Below, piece by piece: positions 49,178-60,034 of a stretch of 64,000 bases of DNA. The notes below the pieces were generated by a model that made no database searches, was not told the DNA's origin, and saw nothing but the letters and a program-made list of their open reading frames with translations. Origin of the DNA: Nocardioides phosphati (GTDB taxonomy: Bacteria; Actinomycetota; Actinomycetes; Propionibacteriales; Nocardioidaceae); the NCBI RefSeq assembly GCF_014646375.1, contig NZ_BMNI01000005.1:124001-188000 (forward strand), read 5' to 3'. The translations under genes were made by a program, and so were the position numbers. How positions within the stretch are numbered: position 1 is the stretch's first letter; every line of letters starts with the position of its first letter.

Positions 49178-49834
49178 ATGACCGCACCCGTGTACGTCGT
49201 CCTGGGCGCAGGCCCCGGACTCGGCCTGTTCACCGCCCGCCGCTTCGCCGAGGCCGGCCACCGCGCCGTGCTCCTGGGCCAGTCCGTCGAGCAGGCGCAG
49301 CCCCTCGCCGACCAGCTGGTCTCGGAGGGGTTCGAGGCGGAGGCCGACGCGGTCGACCTGCTCGACGAGGCCGACGTACGCCGCGCGGTCGCCGCCGTGG
49401 TCGACCGGCACGGCCGGGTCGACGTCCTGCACTTCAACCCGAGCGCCTGGCGCGAGCGGACCGTCCTGGAGCTGACCGTCGCCGAGCTCCTCGAGGACGT
49501 CGCCTTCGGTGTCGGCGCTCTCCTGCCGGCGCTGCAGGCCGCCGCGCCCGCGATGCCGGCCGGCGCGCGGGTGCTCGTGACCGGTTCGGCGGCAGCCGAC
49601 ACGCCCTGGTCCGGCGCGCCCACCCTCGGGGTGCAGAAGGCCGCTGTCCGCAACCTGGTCACCAGCATCGACGCGACGCTGAGCGAGCGCGGTGTCCGTG
49701 CCGTCGCGATGCAGGTCAACGGGCTGCTCGCGAAGGAGGGGCCTTTCGGCGCCGAGGCGGTCTCGCGGGCGCTCTTCGCTGCCGCGACCCGACCCGACGA
49801 GGGCTGGACCGCCCACGTCTCCTACGACGGCTGA
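49178..49834 (+). CDS. Short-chain dehydrogenase/reductase family protein, atypical active site
   Basis: 218 residues. The NAD(P)-binding glycine motif is VVLGAGPGLGLFTARRFAEAG, and the NNAG-equivalent region reads LHFNPSAW. The Ser of the catalytic set is in VLVTGSAAADTP, but the YxxxK motif is replaced by LGVQK: the lysine is present and the tyrosine is leucine. Either another residue serves as acid or the protein does not reduce a carbonyl. The length is short for the family. Probably accompanies the acyl-CoA oxidase gene; function uncertain. Confidence 0.82.
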   Translation: MTAPVYVVLGAGPGLGLFTARRFAEAGHRAVLLGQSVEQAQPLADQLVSEGFEAEADAVDLLDEADVRRAVAAVVDRHGRVDVLHFNPSAWRERTVLELTVAELLEDVAFGVGALLPALQAAAPAMPAGARVLVTGSAAADTPWSGAPTLGVQKAAVRNLVTSIDATLSERGVRAVAMQVNGLLAKEGPFGAEAVSRALFAAATRPDEGWTAHVSYDG

Positions 49835-49900
49835 CCGCGAAATCCGGGTCTTTGTACGCCAAAACCCGGGTCTCGGCTAGCCAGGACCCGGGTTTCGCGG
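49835..49900. repeat. Palindromic repeat between convergent genes, probable bidirectional terminator
   Basis: Arms CCGCGAAATCCGGGTC (49835-49850) and GACCCGGGTTTCGCGG (49885-49900) pair with one G-T wobble. A competing inner hairpin pairs AAACCCGGGTC (49862-49872) with GACCCGGGTTT (49885-49895). The left half is a 21-bp tandem repeat (AAA-Y-CCGGGTCT plus a variable part ending in GCC). The core CCCGGGTCTCGGC matches the hairpin at 283-317. It begins directly after the SDR stop and ends 12 bp before the ppa stop. Confidence 0.75.
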
Positions 49901-49912
49901 TGGGGCAGGAGG

Positions 49913-50416
49913 TCAGTGACCGCCGTTGGCCTGGGCGGCCTTGAAGCGCTCGACCGACTTCGCGATCTCCTTCTCGGCCTCCTCGCGGCCGACCCAGTCA
50001 GCGCCCTCGACGGACTTGCCGGGCTCCAGGTCCTTGTAGACCTCGAAGAAGTGCTTGATCTCGAGCAGGTCGAACTCGGAGACGTCGCCGATGTCCTGCA
50101 GGTGCGCCATGCGCGGGTCGTGCGCGGGCACGCAGAGGAGCTTGTCGTCGCCGCCGGCCTCGTCGGTCATGCGGAACATGCCGATCGTGCGGCACGGGAT
50201 GTGGCAGCCCGGGAACGTCGGCTGGTCGAGGATGACCAGCGCGTCGAGCGGGTCGCCGTCGTCAGCCAGCGTGTCGATGACGTAGCCGTAGTCCTCGGGG
50301 TAGGCCGTGGACGTGAAGAGCATCCGGTCGAGGTAGATCTTCCCGGTCTCGTGGTCGACCTCGTACTTGTTCCGCGAGCCCTTGGGGATCTCGACGAGGA
50401 CCTCGAACTCCAGCAC
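49913..50416 (-). CDS. ppa: Soluble inorganic pyrophosphatase (family I)
   Basis: 167 residues from the GTG at 50416, preceded by GGAGGAAC. It hydrolyses PPi to phosphate in the cytosol. The family signature [11 protein letters not shown] with metal-binding Asp residues is present, as are [12 protein letters not shown] at the N-terminus and [14 protein letters not shown] near residue 130. The window thus encodes both a soluble PPase and a membrane H+-PPase (hppA). It diverges from the carboxypeptidase gene with a 147-bp gap. Confidence 0.97.
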   Translation of the reverse strand: MLEFEVLVEIPKGSRNKYEVDHETGKIYLDRMLFTSTAYPEDYGYVIDTLADDGDPLDALVILDQPTFPGCHIPCRTIGMFRMTDEAGGDDKLLCVPAHDPRMAHLQDIGDVSEFDLLEIKHFFEVYKDLEPGKSVEGADWVGREEAEKEIAKSVERFKAAQANGGH

Positions 50417-50563
50417 TGTTCCTCCAGCGTGTTGCGTCATCGGGTGGCCGACGCGGCTCGTCGACCGGGCAGACTTGGGGGCCGGCAGCCCCGAGGGACC
50501 CGCCGATTGGAAGTCATCTTGACGCAGAACGCGCTCTTTTGCGCATTTGAAAGGACATGATCC

Positions 50564-52015
50564 GTGGCACGAGACGCCTCCAGCGCCCGCCCCCGACGCT
50601 CGCGGTGGGGTCTGTGGACGCCGGTCCTCCTCGTGCTCGTGGTCCTCGCCACGGCCTTCGCCTCCTTCCAGTACGACGTCCCGCGCCGCCTCGGGTGGGG
50701 TGACCGCGTCGCTGATGCCGCGCTCGTCGCGCCGCCCACCGGCGTCGACCTGCCCTCGATGGCCCCGCCGTCTCCCGTGGCCGACCCGCTGGTCGCGACC
50801 ACGCCGGACCCCGCCAGCATCCGCGCCGTCCTCGCCCCGGTGCTGCGTGACAAGGATCTCGGCCGCCACGTCGTGATGGCCGTCGCCGACGCCCGCGGCA
50901 ACGTCCTCTTCCGGGGCGGCACCTCGCCCGGCTCCCGGGCGGCGGTGCCCGCCTCGACCACCAAGCTGCTCACCACGACGGCGGCACTCGAGAGCCTCGG
51001 CCCGGCCACGCGCTTCCGTACGTCGGTCGTGACCGGGGCCGCGCCCGGCCGCATCGTCCTCGTCGGCGGCGGTGACCCCTACCTGACCCCGAAGCCGGTC
51101 TCCCACGACGACGACCGTCCCGCCCCTGCGGACCTCCGCACGCTCGCGCGCAAGACCGCGGCCGCGCTCGTGAAGCAGGGCACCACCCGCGTCCGGCTCG
51201 GCTACGACGACTCGCGCTTCTCCGGCCCCGGGGTCAACCCCCACTGGGACCCGACCGACGTCGGTGCCGGCTATGCCGCCCCCATCACCGCGCTCTGGTC
51301 CGACCAGGGCCACCCCGACGGCGGTCCGGTCACCGTCGACGACCCCTCGCTCGACGCCGCGCAGGTCTTCGCACGGGCCCTGCGGTCCGCAGGCGTGAAG
51401 GTCGCCGGCACCCCCCGGCGTACGACGGCAGCGGCGGGCGCCACCGAACTCGCGGGCATGGACAGCGCCCGCGTCGACGAGATCGTCGACGAGGTCCTGG
51501 CGACCAGCGACAACGAGGGCGCGGAGCTCCTCGCGCACCAGGTGGGCGTGAAGGAGGGCTTCGGCGGCAGCTTCGCGGGCGGCCTCGAGGGCGTCACCAC
51601 AGTGCTCGGCCGGCTCGGCGTCCGGCTCGAGGCCGGCGACCGGATCTTCGACGGCAGCGGCCTCTCGCCTGCCACGCGGCTCACGCCGGACACGCTGATC
51701 CACGTCCTCGCCCTCGCCATCGACCCCTCCCACCCCGCGCTCCGCACGGTGGCGACGGCGCTGCCGGTCGCCGGCTTCACGGGGTCGCTGGCCGAGCGGT
51801 TCCAGGACGGACCGGTCGCCGGCCGCGGCCGTGCCGCCGCCAAGACCGGCACCCTGACCGGGGTCCACGCGCTGGCGGGCGTGGCGACGACGCCCGACGG
51901 CGAGACGCTCCTCTTCGCGGTGATGGCCGACAAGGTGAAGCCGGAGAAGGCGCTCGACGCGCGGCAGGCGCTCGACGTGATCGTCTCCACCCTCGCCTCG
52001 TGCATCTGCTCCTGA
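50564..52015 (+). CDS. dacB: D-alanyl-D-alanine carboxypeptidase/endopeptidase (PBP4, peptidase S13)
   Basis: 483 residues from the GTG at 50564 (GAAAGGAC upstream). An N-terminal membrane anchor ([15 protein letters not shown]) is followed by the S13 fold. The SxxK motif with nucleophile Ser is in [14 protein letters not shown], SxN is in [14 protein letters not shown], and the KTG motif is in [12 protein letters not shown]. It trims D-Ala or cuts cross-links in peptidoglycan outside the membrane. The gene opens a cluster with two secreted paralogues and, further on, tilS-hpt-ftsH, where PBP4 genes are usual in actinobacteria. It ends 11 nt before the next gene. Confidence 0.93.
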   Translation: MARDASSARPRRSRWGLWTPVLLVLVVLATAFASFQYDVPRRLGWGDRVADAALVAPPTGVDLPSMAPPSPVADPLVATTPDPASIRAVLAPVLRDKDLGRHVVMAVADARGNVLFRGGTSPGSRAAVPASTTKLLTTTAALESLGPATRFRTSVVTGAAPGRIVLVGGGDPYLTPKPVSHDDDRPAPADLRTLARKTAAALVKQGTTRVRLGYDDSRFSGPGVNPHWDPTDVGAGYAAPITALWSDQGHPDGGPVTVDDPSLDAAQVFARALRSAGVKVAGTPRRTTAAAGATELAGMDSARVDEIVDEVLATSDNEGAELLAHQVGVKEGFGGSFAGGLEGVTTVLGRLGVRLEAGDRIFDGSGLSPATRLTPDTLIHVLALAIDPSHPALRTVATALPVAGFTGSLAERFQDGPVAGRGRAAAKTGTLTGVHALAGVATTPDGETLLFAVMADKVKPEKALDARQALDVIVSTLASCICS

Positions 52016-52026
52016 CCGGAAGTCAC

Positions 52027-52614
52027 ATGAACCTCCTCGCCCGCGCGGGCGCGCTCGCCGCCGCCCTCCTGCTCGCCGTGCCGGGCGCCGCCCGGGCCCA
52101 GCGCTATGACCACAGCGACGCCGCCGGCGACGTGACCCGCTGTGCGGACGATGCGTGCACGAGCCTGACCTACGCGTCGACGCAGGAGCCGGACATCAGG
52201 CAGATCACGATCCGCCATCGCACCGACGTGCTGACCGTGCACGTCTTGTTCACGGAGATCCGGAGGACCTCCGCGGAGCAGGGGTTCGGCATCCAGGTGC
52301 GGACGGACGAGGGCCTCTTCCGGCAGTACGTCGTCACCGTGAAGGGCACGTCGGTGACGACGTCGTTCACGGGGCCGAGCGAGCCCGTCGCGTGCCGCGG
52401 CGCGTCGTACGTCGTCGACTTCCGTGGGAACGACGTCCTCCTCAGGGTTCCGCGCGCCTGCCTCAGCTCTCCCCGTCTCGTGCGGGTCGGCTTCCTCGCC
52501 TACGAGTCCGTCGATGCGAGCCGCGGCTACCTCAGGGCCGACGACGCGCTTCGGCGAGGCATGGATCCCGAGATGATCATGGCGACGCTCAGCCCGCGAC
52601 TCGCCCGCGGCTGA
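52027..52614 (+). CDS. Secreted protein of unknown function, paralogue A
   Basis: 195 residues from ATG 52027 (GGAAG ribosome site). The signal peptide is cut near GAARA (residue 24). The mature part is beta-rich and acidic, with [19 protein letters not shown] at its start (a possible disulphide pair), [14 protein letters not shown], and the motif [14 protein letters not shown] shared with the downstream paralogue. No catalytic motif. It lies 11 nt after dacB, so the two may be co-transcribed. Family unknown to me. Confidence 0.78.
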   Translation: MNLLARAGALAAALLLAVPGAARAQRYDHSDAAGDVTRCADDACTSLTYASTQEPDIRQITIRHRTDVLTVHVLFTEIRRTSAEQGFGIQVRTDEGLFRQYVVTVKGTSVTTSFTGPSEPVACRGASYVVDFRGNDVLLRVPRACLSSPRLVRVGFLAYESVDASRGYLRADDALRRGMDPEMIMATLSPRLARG

Positions 52615-52658
52615 CCAGATTGCTTGATTCGTGCACGTGTTCCGCTCCGGGCACGTAC

Positions 52659-52684
52659 GGTTCGGTCGTCTGATCTCCCGAACC
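52659..52684 (+). promoter_or_regulatory. Inverted repeat before the ribosome site of paralogue B
   Basis: GGTTCGG (52659-52665) and CCGAACC (52678-52684) form a 7-bp stem with a 12-nt loop; its right arm abuts the GAGG ribosome site. A TACGGT -10-like box (52656-52661) overlaps its left arm. It could be an operator or an mRNA hairpin. Confidence 0.4.
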
Positions 52685-52695
52685 GAGGTGTCCTT

Positions 52696-53319
52696 GTGAA
52701 CAGCCTGTCCCGCCGCCTTCTCGCCGTCGCCGGAGCCGCCGCGCTCAGCGTCGGCCTCGCCACCCCCGCCCAGGCCGAGCAGTGGGCGCACAACGACGCC
52801 CGTGGCGACGTCACCGTCTCCAGCGGCTGCGACGACAGCGGCTCGAACTGCACCGACGCCGTCGACGCCACGCAGGCGCAGCCCGACGTCCTGCGCGTGG
52901 TCGCGACCCACACGACCGACCGGGTCAAGGTCACCGCGCGGTACGCCGAGCTCGGCCCCGGCCTCACCAAGGCCCACGTGCTCCGCGTGGTCACCAACGA
53001 GGGCCTGCACCGCCACTTCGCCGTCGTCACCGACTCGGGCCACGTCGTCGTCAAGGAGATGGACCGCGACAGCGACGGCAGCAAGGTCTCCTGCACCGGC
53101 CTGCGCCAGTCGATCGACTACACCGCCAACACGGTCGCCATGAGCATCCCCCGCAGCTGCCTGAGCAGCCCCCGGTGGGTCCGCGTCGGCTTCGGCACGC
53201 AGGTCGTCCGCGACATCTCCGACCTCGCCCAGGGCTACAAGTCCGACGACGGCCTGCGCAGCGGCCTGACCGCGAGCACCTCGGACCTCGTCCTCGGCCC
53301 GGAGCTCTCGCGCGGCTGA
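52696..53319 (+). CDS. Secreted protein of unknown function, paralogue B
   Basis: 207 residues from the GTG at 52696. The signal peptide ends near TPAQA (residue 27). It shares with the upstream gene the order (N)D-GDVT, a cysteine pair (SGCDDSGSNCTD), QPD followed by beta strands, the motif RSCLSSPRWVRVGF, and an ELSRG end. Overall identity is modest, so the duplication is old. No enzymatic residues are evident. An inverted repeat precedes the ribosome site, and a good terminator follows. Function unknown; location is outside the membrane. Confidence 0.78.
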   Translation: MNSLSRRLLAVAGAAALSVGLATPAQAEQWAHNDARGDVTVSSGCDDSGSNCTDAVDATQAQPDVLRVVATHTTDRVKVTARYAELGPGLTKAHVLRVVTNEGLHRHFAVVTDSGHVVVKEMDRDSDGSKVSCTGLRQSIDYTANTVAMSIPRSCLSSPRWVRVGFGTQVVRDISDLAQGYKSDDGLRSGLTASTSDLVLGPELSRG

Positions 53320-53340
53320 TCGGCGTACGACGGAACGATG

Positions 53341-53374
53341 CGGCGGCCGGACCCCGGGAGGGGACCGGCCGCCG
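53341..53374 (+). terminator. Terminator after the secreted paralogues
   Basis: A 10-bp stem (CGGCGGCCGG with CCGGCCGCCG), a 14-nt loop, and the tail TTTCCC. It lies 22 nt past the stop. Confidence 0.75.
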
Positions 53375-53390
53375 TTTCCCGTCCCCGCCG

Positions 53391-53396
53391 TAGGCT
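53391..53396 (+). promoter_or_regulatory. -10 box of the leaderless DUF2342 gene
   Basis: TAGGCT is followed by 7 nt and ATG 53404. The box lies 17 nt after the terminator stem, so it opens a new transcription unit. Confidence 0.55.
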
Positions 53397-53403
53397 TCCG
53401 GGC

Positions 53404-54453
53404 ATGACTGAGGGAGCGGACGAGGGCCGGAAGCAGCTCGTCGACTGGGAGTACGCCGTCCGGCTGGGCACGAAGTTCGCCGGCGAGGGCCCCGTCGTGA
53501 GCAGGTCCGAGGCGGACGCCGCCGTGGCCGAGCTGCGCGCGGGTGCGGCCCGCTCGACCGGACTGGTGGCGGAGTTCACCGGCCTGGTCGCCCCGGAGGA
53601 CACCGCGCCGGTGCTCGTCGTCGACCGCGGCGGCTGGGTCCAGGCCAACGCCGACAGCTTCGCGGTGCTGCTCGACCCGCTGATGTCGAAGGTCGCCGGC
53701 CGCGGCAAGGAGCCCGGCCCGACCGCGCGCGCCGTCGGTGGCCGCATCGCGGGCGCCGAGCTCGGCCTGCTGCTCGGCTTCATGGGGTCGAAGGTGCTCG
53801 GCCAGTTCGACCCGTTCTCTCCGCCGGCCGGCCGGCTGCTGCTCGTCGCGCCCAACGTCGTCCACATCGAGCGCGAGCTCGAGGCGGACCCGACCGACTT
53901 CCGCCTGTGGGTCTGCCTCCACGAGGAGACGCACCGCGTGCAGTTCACCGCCGTGCCGTGGATGCGCGAGCACATCCGGTCGCAGGTGCAGGCGCTCTCC
54001 GACACCGTCGACCCGTCGCGCATGTGGCAGGACCTCGCCTCCGGCGTCCAGCGCCTGGTGAAGGGCGAGGGCGGGAGCATCGCCGAGCTGATGAGCTCCC
54101 CGGCCCAGCGCGAGATCATCGACCGCGTCACCGGCGTCATGTCGCTGCTCGAGGGCCACGCCGACGTGGTCATGGACGGTGTCGGCCCCGAGGTCATCCC
54201 GTCCGTCGCCGACATCCGCCGCAAGTTCACCCAGCGTCGTGGAGGCGTCGGCGTCCTCGACAAGGTGCTGCGCCGCCTCCTCGGCCTCGACGCCAAGATG
54301 GCGCAGTACCGCGACGGCGCCGTCTTCGTCCGCCACGCCGTCGACGCGGTCGGCATGGAGGGCTTCAACGCCGTCTGGGCCGGCCCCGAGAACCTCCCGT
54401 CCAAGGCCGAGATCCACGACCCGGCCGCGTGGGTGAAGCGCGTCCACGGATGA
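53404..54453 (+). CDS. Zinc-dependent metalloprotease of the DUF2342 family
   Basis: 349 residues. The zinc motif HExxH appears as WVCLHEETHRVQF near residue 180, with a distal EGHAD (SLLEGHADVVMDGV) that likely supplies a third ligand. The family is sometimes labelled F420-biosynthesis associated because of an old domain name; the motif favours a peptidase. No signal peptide, so it is cytosolic or peripheral. Its stop overlaps the tilS start (ATGA). Actinobacteria conserve this pair. Leaderless promoter at 53391. Confidence 0.88.
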   Translation: MTEGADEGRKQLVDWEYAVRLGTKFAGEGPVVSRSEADAAVAELRAGAARSTGLVAEFTGLVAPEDTAPVLVVDRGGWVQANADSFAVLLDPLMSKVAGRGKEPGPTARAVGGRIAGAELGLLLGFMGSKVLGQFDPFSPPAGRLLLVAPNVVHIERELEADPTDFRLWVCLHEETHRVQFTAVPWMREHIRSQVQALSDTVDPSRMWQDLASGVQRLVKGEGGSIAELMSSPAQREIIDRVTGVMSLLEGHADVVMDGVGPEVIPSVADIRRKFTQRRGGVGVLDKVLRRLLGLDAKMAQYRDGAVFVRHAVDAVGMEGFNAVWAGPENLPSKAEIHDPAAWVKRVHG

Positions 54454-55454
54454 GCCTCCACCCGGCGGTCGCGGCCGTGCGCCTCGCCGTACGCCGGGAG
54501 CTGGCGCGGGCCGCGGGGTCCGCGGGCCGTGCGGGCGGCAGTGACCAGCCGCGGGTCCTCGTCGCGTGCTCGGGCGGGGCCGACTCGCTCGCGCTCCTCT
54601 CCGCGACGGTGTTCGAAGGGCACAAGCTCGGCTGGCGCGTGATCGGCGTGACCGTCGACCACGGCCTGCAGGAGGGCTCCGGCGCCCAGGCTGCCCGCGT
54701 CGTGGAGCAGATGGCCGCGCTGGGCTGCGACGAGACCGCCTCCGCGCGGGTCCGCGTCGAGGTCGCCGGCGAGGGCATCGAGGCGGCCGCACGACGTGCC
54801 CGCTACGACGTGCTCGAGCAGATGCGCGCGCACTTCGGAGCGGAACTGGTGCTGCTCGGCCACACCCGCGACGACCAGGCCGAGACCGTGCTCCTCGGCC
54901 TCACACGGGGCAGCGGCGGCCGCTCGCTGGCCGGCATGCGCCGCGCCTTCGACCACTACGCGCGCCCGCTGCTCGACGTCTCCCGCGACGACACCGTGAC
55001 CGCCTGCCAGGTCGAGGGCCTCGAGATCTGGGACGACCCCCACAACGAGGACCTCGGCTTCACCCGCGTCCGCGTCCGCAGGCTCGTGCTGCCGTTGCTC
55101 GAGGAGGAGCTCGGTCCCGGCGTCGCCGCCACCCTGGCCCGCACCGCCGACCAGCTGCGCGACGACGTCGAGGCGCTCGACGAGCTGGCCGCCGGGGCAG
55201 CCGCCGTGCTGGTCACCGCCGACGGGGTCGACCTCGCCGGCCTCCGCGCCGAGCCGCGCGCGATCGCCTCGCGTGTGCTGCGCGCGGCCGCGGTCGATGC
55301 CGGGGCGATCGATGCCGAGCTCTTCCACGTCCACGTCGGCGCGCTGCTCGACCTCGCGACCGGCCGGGTCCGCGGCGAGGTGCAGCTGCCCGGCCACCTC
55401 ACGGCGTACGTCGCCGACGGCCGCCTCGCCTTCCGGCGTACGACCGCGGGCTGA
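54450..55454 (+). CDS. tilS: tRNA(Ile)-lysidine synthase
   Basis: 334 residues. It attaches lysine to C34 of tRNA-Ile(CAU) using ATP. The N-type ATP pyrophosphatase P-loop is VACSGGADSLALLSA near residue 41, followed by VTVDHGLQEGS and LLGHTRDDQAETVLLGL. The C-terminal helical domain is short, as in other actinobacteria, so the protein lacks the long tail of E. coli TilS. Translationally coupled to the upstream protease gene and followed 90 bp later by hpt. Confidence 0.95.
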   Translation: MSLHPAVAAVRLAVRRELARAAGSAGRAGGSDQPRVLVACSGGADSLALLSATVFEGHKLGWRVIGVTVDHGLQEGSGAQAARVVEQMAALGCDETASARVRVEVAGEGIEAAARRARYDVLEQMRAHFGAELVLLGHTRDDQAETVLLGLTRGSGGRSLAGMRRAFDHYARPLLDVSRDDTVTACQVEGLEIWDDPHNEDLGFTRVRVRRLVLPLLEEELGPGVAATLARTADQLRDDVEALDELAAGAAAVLVTADGVDLAGLRAEPRAIASRVLRAAAVDAGAIDAELFHVHVGALLDLATGRVRGEVQLPGHLTAYVADGRLAFRRTTAG

Positions 55455-55531
55455 GGGCGGACGCGGCCCACGCGCGCCCGCCGGGTCCGTCCGTGATCGC
55501 AGCCGACGCGGCGCCGCACGACCTCACGCCG

Positions 55532-55537
55532 TAGGCT
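55532..55537 (+). promoter_or_regulatory. -10 box of leaderless hpt
   Basis: TAGGCT is followed by 6 nt and ATG 55544. No ribosome site. Confidence 0.5.
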
Positions 55538-55543
55538 GCTGCC

Positions 55544-56095
55544 ATGGATTCCGCGCACGTCGAGAGCGACCTCGTCAACATCCTCTTCACCGAGGAGCAG
55601 ATCCAGGCGAAGATCGCCGAGATGGCCCGCAAGATCGAGGCCGACTACGACGGTGAGGAGCTCCTCGTCGTCGGCGTCCTCAAGGGCGCGGTCATGGTCA
55701 TGGCCGACATGGCCCGTGCGCTCAACCGCCACGTCGAGATGGACTGGATGGCGGTGAGCTCCTACGGCTCCGGCACCAAGTCGAGCGGCGTCGTCCGCAT
55801 CCTCAAGGACCTCGACACCGACATCCAGGGCCGTCACGTGCTCATCGTCGACGAGATCATCGACACCGGCCTCACGCTGTCCTGGCTGGTCAGCAACCTC
55901 GCCAGCCGCGGCCCCAAGAGCGTCGCGATCGCCACGCTGCTGCGCAAGCCCGACGCCGTGGCCATGCCCGTCGACGTGAAGTACGTCGGCTGGGACATCC
56001 CCAACGAGTTCGTGGTCGGCTACGGCCTGGACCACAACGAGAAGTACCGCAACATGCGCGACATCGGCACCCTCGCGCCGCACGTCTACTCCTGA
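55544..56095 (+). CDS. hpt: Hypoxanthine phosphoribosyltransferase
   Basis: 183 residues. It salvages hypoxanthine (and guanine) to IMP/GMP with PRPP. The PRPP loop is HVLIVDEIIDTGLTLSWL near residue 105; VVGVLKGAVMVMADM lies near residue 42; the base-binding end is VGWDIPNEFVVGYGLDHNE. The position between tilS and ftsH is conserved in Gram-positive bacteria. The -10 box at 55532 suggests its own leaderless mRNA. Confidence 0.96.
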   Translation: MDSAHVESDLVNILFTEEQIQAKIAEMARKIEADYDGEELLVVGVLKGAVMVMADMARALNRHVEMDWMAVSSYGSGTKSSGVVRILKDLDTDIQGRHVLIVDEIIDTGLTLSWLVSNLASRGPKSVAIATLLRKPDAVAMPVDVKYVGWDIPNEFVVGYGLDHNEKYRNMRDIGTLAPHVYS

Positions 56096-56213
56096 CGGTC
56101 GCCGCTCCTCAGGGAACCCACGGGCCCTCACACTCGTTGCCGCTGACGTGTACCGTCGGTCCTCACTCATGACTTCCCGGTGAGGGCCGGGCAGCCGTCG
56201 TCGAAAGAAGCCT

Positions 56214-58186
<1,973 letters not shown>

Positions 58187-58190
<4 letters not shown>

Positions 58191-58804
58191 CGGACCCCAT
58201 CAGTGCCGAGCTGCGCGACCCCGACGAGATCCCGGCGTTCGACCACGAGCGGGCGCAGGCGGCCGTGCGCGAGCTGCTTCTCGCCCTCGGCGAGGATCCT
58301 GACCGCGAGGGCCTGAAGGAGACCCCGGCCCGTGTCGCCCGGGCGTTCGCCGAGGTGACCGCCGGCCTGCGCCAGCGTCCGGAGGACGTGCTCACCACGA
58401 CGTTCGACCTCGGCCACGACGAGATGGTCCTGGTCCGCGACATCGAGCTCTGGTCGATGTGCGAGCACCACCTGGTGCCGTTCACCGGCGTCGCGCACGT
58501 CGGCTACATCCCGTCGGAGACCGGGAAGATCACCGGCCTCTCCAAGCTCGCCCGCCTGGTCGACCTCTACTCCCGTCGCCCGCAGGTCCAGGAGCGGCTG
58601 ACCACCCAGGTCGCCGACGCGCTCATGGAGATCCTCGAGGCCCGCGGCGTCATCGTGGTCATCGAGGCCGAGCACCTCTGCATGACCATGCGCGGCGTCC
58701 GCAAAGCCGGCGCCCGCACGATCACCTCCGCGATCCGCGGCCAGATGCACGACGCCGCCACCCGCAACGAGGCGATGTCGCTGATCATGCACGGCACGCG
58801 CTGA
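58187..58804 (+). CDS. folE: GTP cyclohydrolase I
   Basis: 205 residues. The first step of folate synthesis, GTP to dihydroneopterin triphosphate plus formate. The zinc ligands are in [13 protein letters not shown] and [13 protein letters not shown]; the substrate loop includes [15 protein letters not shown]. The GTG overlaps the ftsH stop by 4 nt, coupling the two. It is followed 8 nt later by folP, so four folate genes run as one operon downstream of ftsH. Decamer-forming family; cytosolic. Confidence 0.97.
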
Positions 58805-58811
58805 GGCCGCC

Positions 58812-59657
58812 GTGCACGGGCACCCACTGCGGTACGTCGAGGGCCTCCCGCAGCCGGGCCGCGCCCTGGTGATGGGCGTCCTCAACGTCACTCCCGACTC
58901 GTTCTCCGACGGCGGCCGGTACGCCGACACCGAGCGCGCCGTTGCCCACGCACGGCGACTGGTCGCCGACGGCGCTGACCTGGTCGACGTGGGCGGCGAG
59001 TCCACGCGGCCCGGGGCCCAGCGCCCCAGCGCCGACGAGGAGCTTGAGCGCGTCGTCCCCGTGGTCGCCACGCTCGCGCGCGAAGGCATCCCGGTCAGCG
59101 TCGACACCATGCGCGCCCAGGTCGCCGAGGCAGCGGTCGGTGCCGGTGCCGTGCTGGTCAACGACGTCTCGGGTGGGCTGGCCGACGATGCGATGTTCGC
59201 GACGGTCGCCCGCCTCGATGTCCCCTACGTCCTGATGCACTGGCGAGCGCACTCCACGGAGATGCAGCGCCACACGGCGTACGACGACGTGGTGGAGGAC
59301 GTCTTCGCCGAGCTCGGCGAACGTGTCCGCGAAGCAGGCCGTGCGGGCATCACGCACAGCATCGCGATCGATCCGGGCATTGGCTTCAGCAAGACCACGG
59401 CCCAGAACTGGGAGCTGCTGCGCCGGGTCGAGCGGTTCCACGACCTCGGTCACCCGGTGCTGGTCGCGACCAGCCGCAAGCGGTTCCTGGGCGAGTTGCT
59501 CGCCGGCGCCGACGGCGAGCGCCCGCCGGCGGAGCGCGACGCGGCGACCGCCGCGACCACCACGCTCGCAGCGACGGCGGGCGCCTGGTGCGTCCGTGTC
59601 CACGACGTCCGTTCCAGCGCCGACGCGGTCCGCGTCGCTGCCCGATGGGGAGGCTGA
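58812..59657 (+). CDS. folP: Dihydropteroate synthase
   Basis: 281 residues from the GTG at 58812. It joins dihydropterin pyrophosphate with p-aminobenzoate and is the sulfonamide target. Family motifs in order are MGVLNVTPDSFSDGG, DVGGESTRPGAQR, VSVDTMRAQV, VNDVSGGLAD, AIDPGIGFSKT and VATSRKRFLGELL. Full length. The next gene, folB, starts 6 nt after the stop. Confidence 0.97.
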   Translation: MHGHPLRYVEGLPQPGRALVMGVLNVTPDSFSDGGRYADTERAVAHARRLVADGADLVDVGGESTRPGAQRPSADEELERVVPVVATLAREGIPVSVDTMRAQVAEAAVGAGAVLVNDVSGGLADDAMFATVARLDVPYVLMHWRAHSTEMQRHTAYDDVVEDVFAELGERVREAGRAGITHSIAIDPGIGFSKTTAQNWELLRRVERFHDLGHPVLVATSRKRFLGELLAGADGERPPAERDAATAATTTLAATAGAWCVRVHDVRSSADAVRVAARWGG

Positions 59658-59662
59658 GTCCC

Positions 59663-60034
59663 ATGTCCGACGTCCTGAGGATCACCGGCATCGAGTGCTT
59701 CGGCCACCACGGCGTCTTCGACTTCGAGCGCCGCGAGGGCCAGCTCTTCGTCGTCGACCTCGAGCTGGGCATCGACACGCGCCCTGCTGCGGCCTCCGAC
59801 GACCTCGCCGACACCGTCGACTACGGCACGCTGACGCTTGCGGTGAAGGATGCCGTCGAGCGTGACCCGGTCGACCTGATCGAGACGCTCGTCCAGCGGA
59901 TCGCCGACGTCTGCCTCTTGGCGGACAGGGTTGAATGGGCGACAGTGACAGTGCACAAGCCTCAAGCGCCGATCGACGCGACGTACTCGGATGTCGCGCT
60001 CACCATCACCCGGAAGAGGAGCCAGAGCTCGTGA
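59663..60034 (+). CDS. folB: Dihydroneopterin aldolase
   Basis: 123 residues. It cleaves dihydroneopterin to 6-hydroxymethyl-dihydropterin and glycolaldehyde. The motifs GIECFGHHGVFDFERREGQ, DDLADTVDYGTL and VTVHKPQAPI (active-site lysine) match FolB. It forms octamers in known homologues. Overlaps folK by 4 nt. Confidence 0.95.
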   Translation: MSDVLRITGIECFGHHGVFDFERREGQLFVVDLELGIDTRPAAASDDLADTVDYGTLTLAVKDAVERDPVDLIETLVQRIADVCLLADRVEWATVTVHKPQAPIDATYSDVALTITRKRSQSS

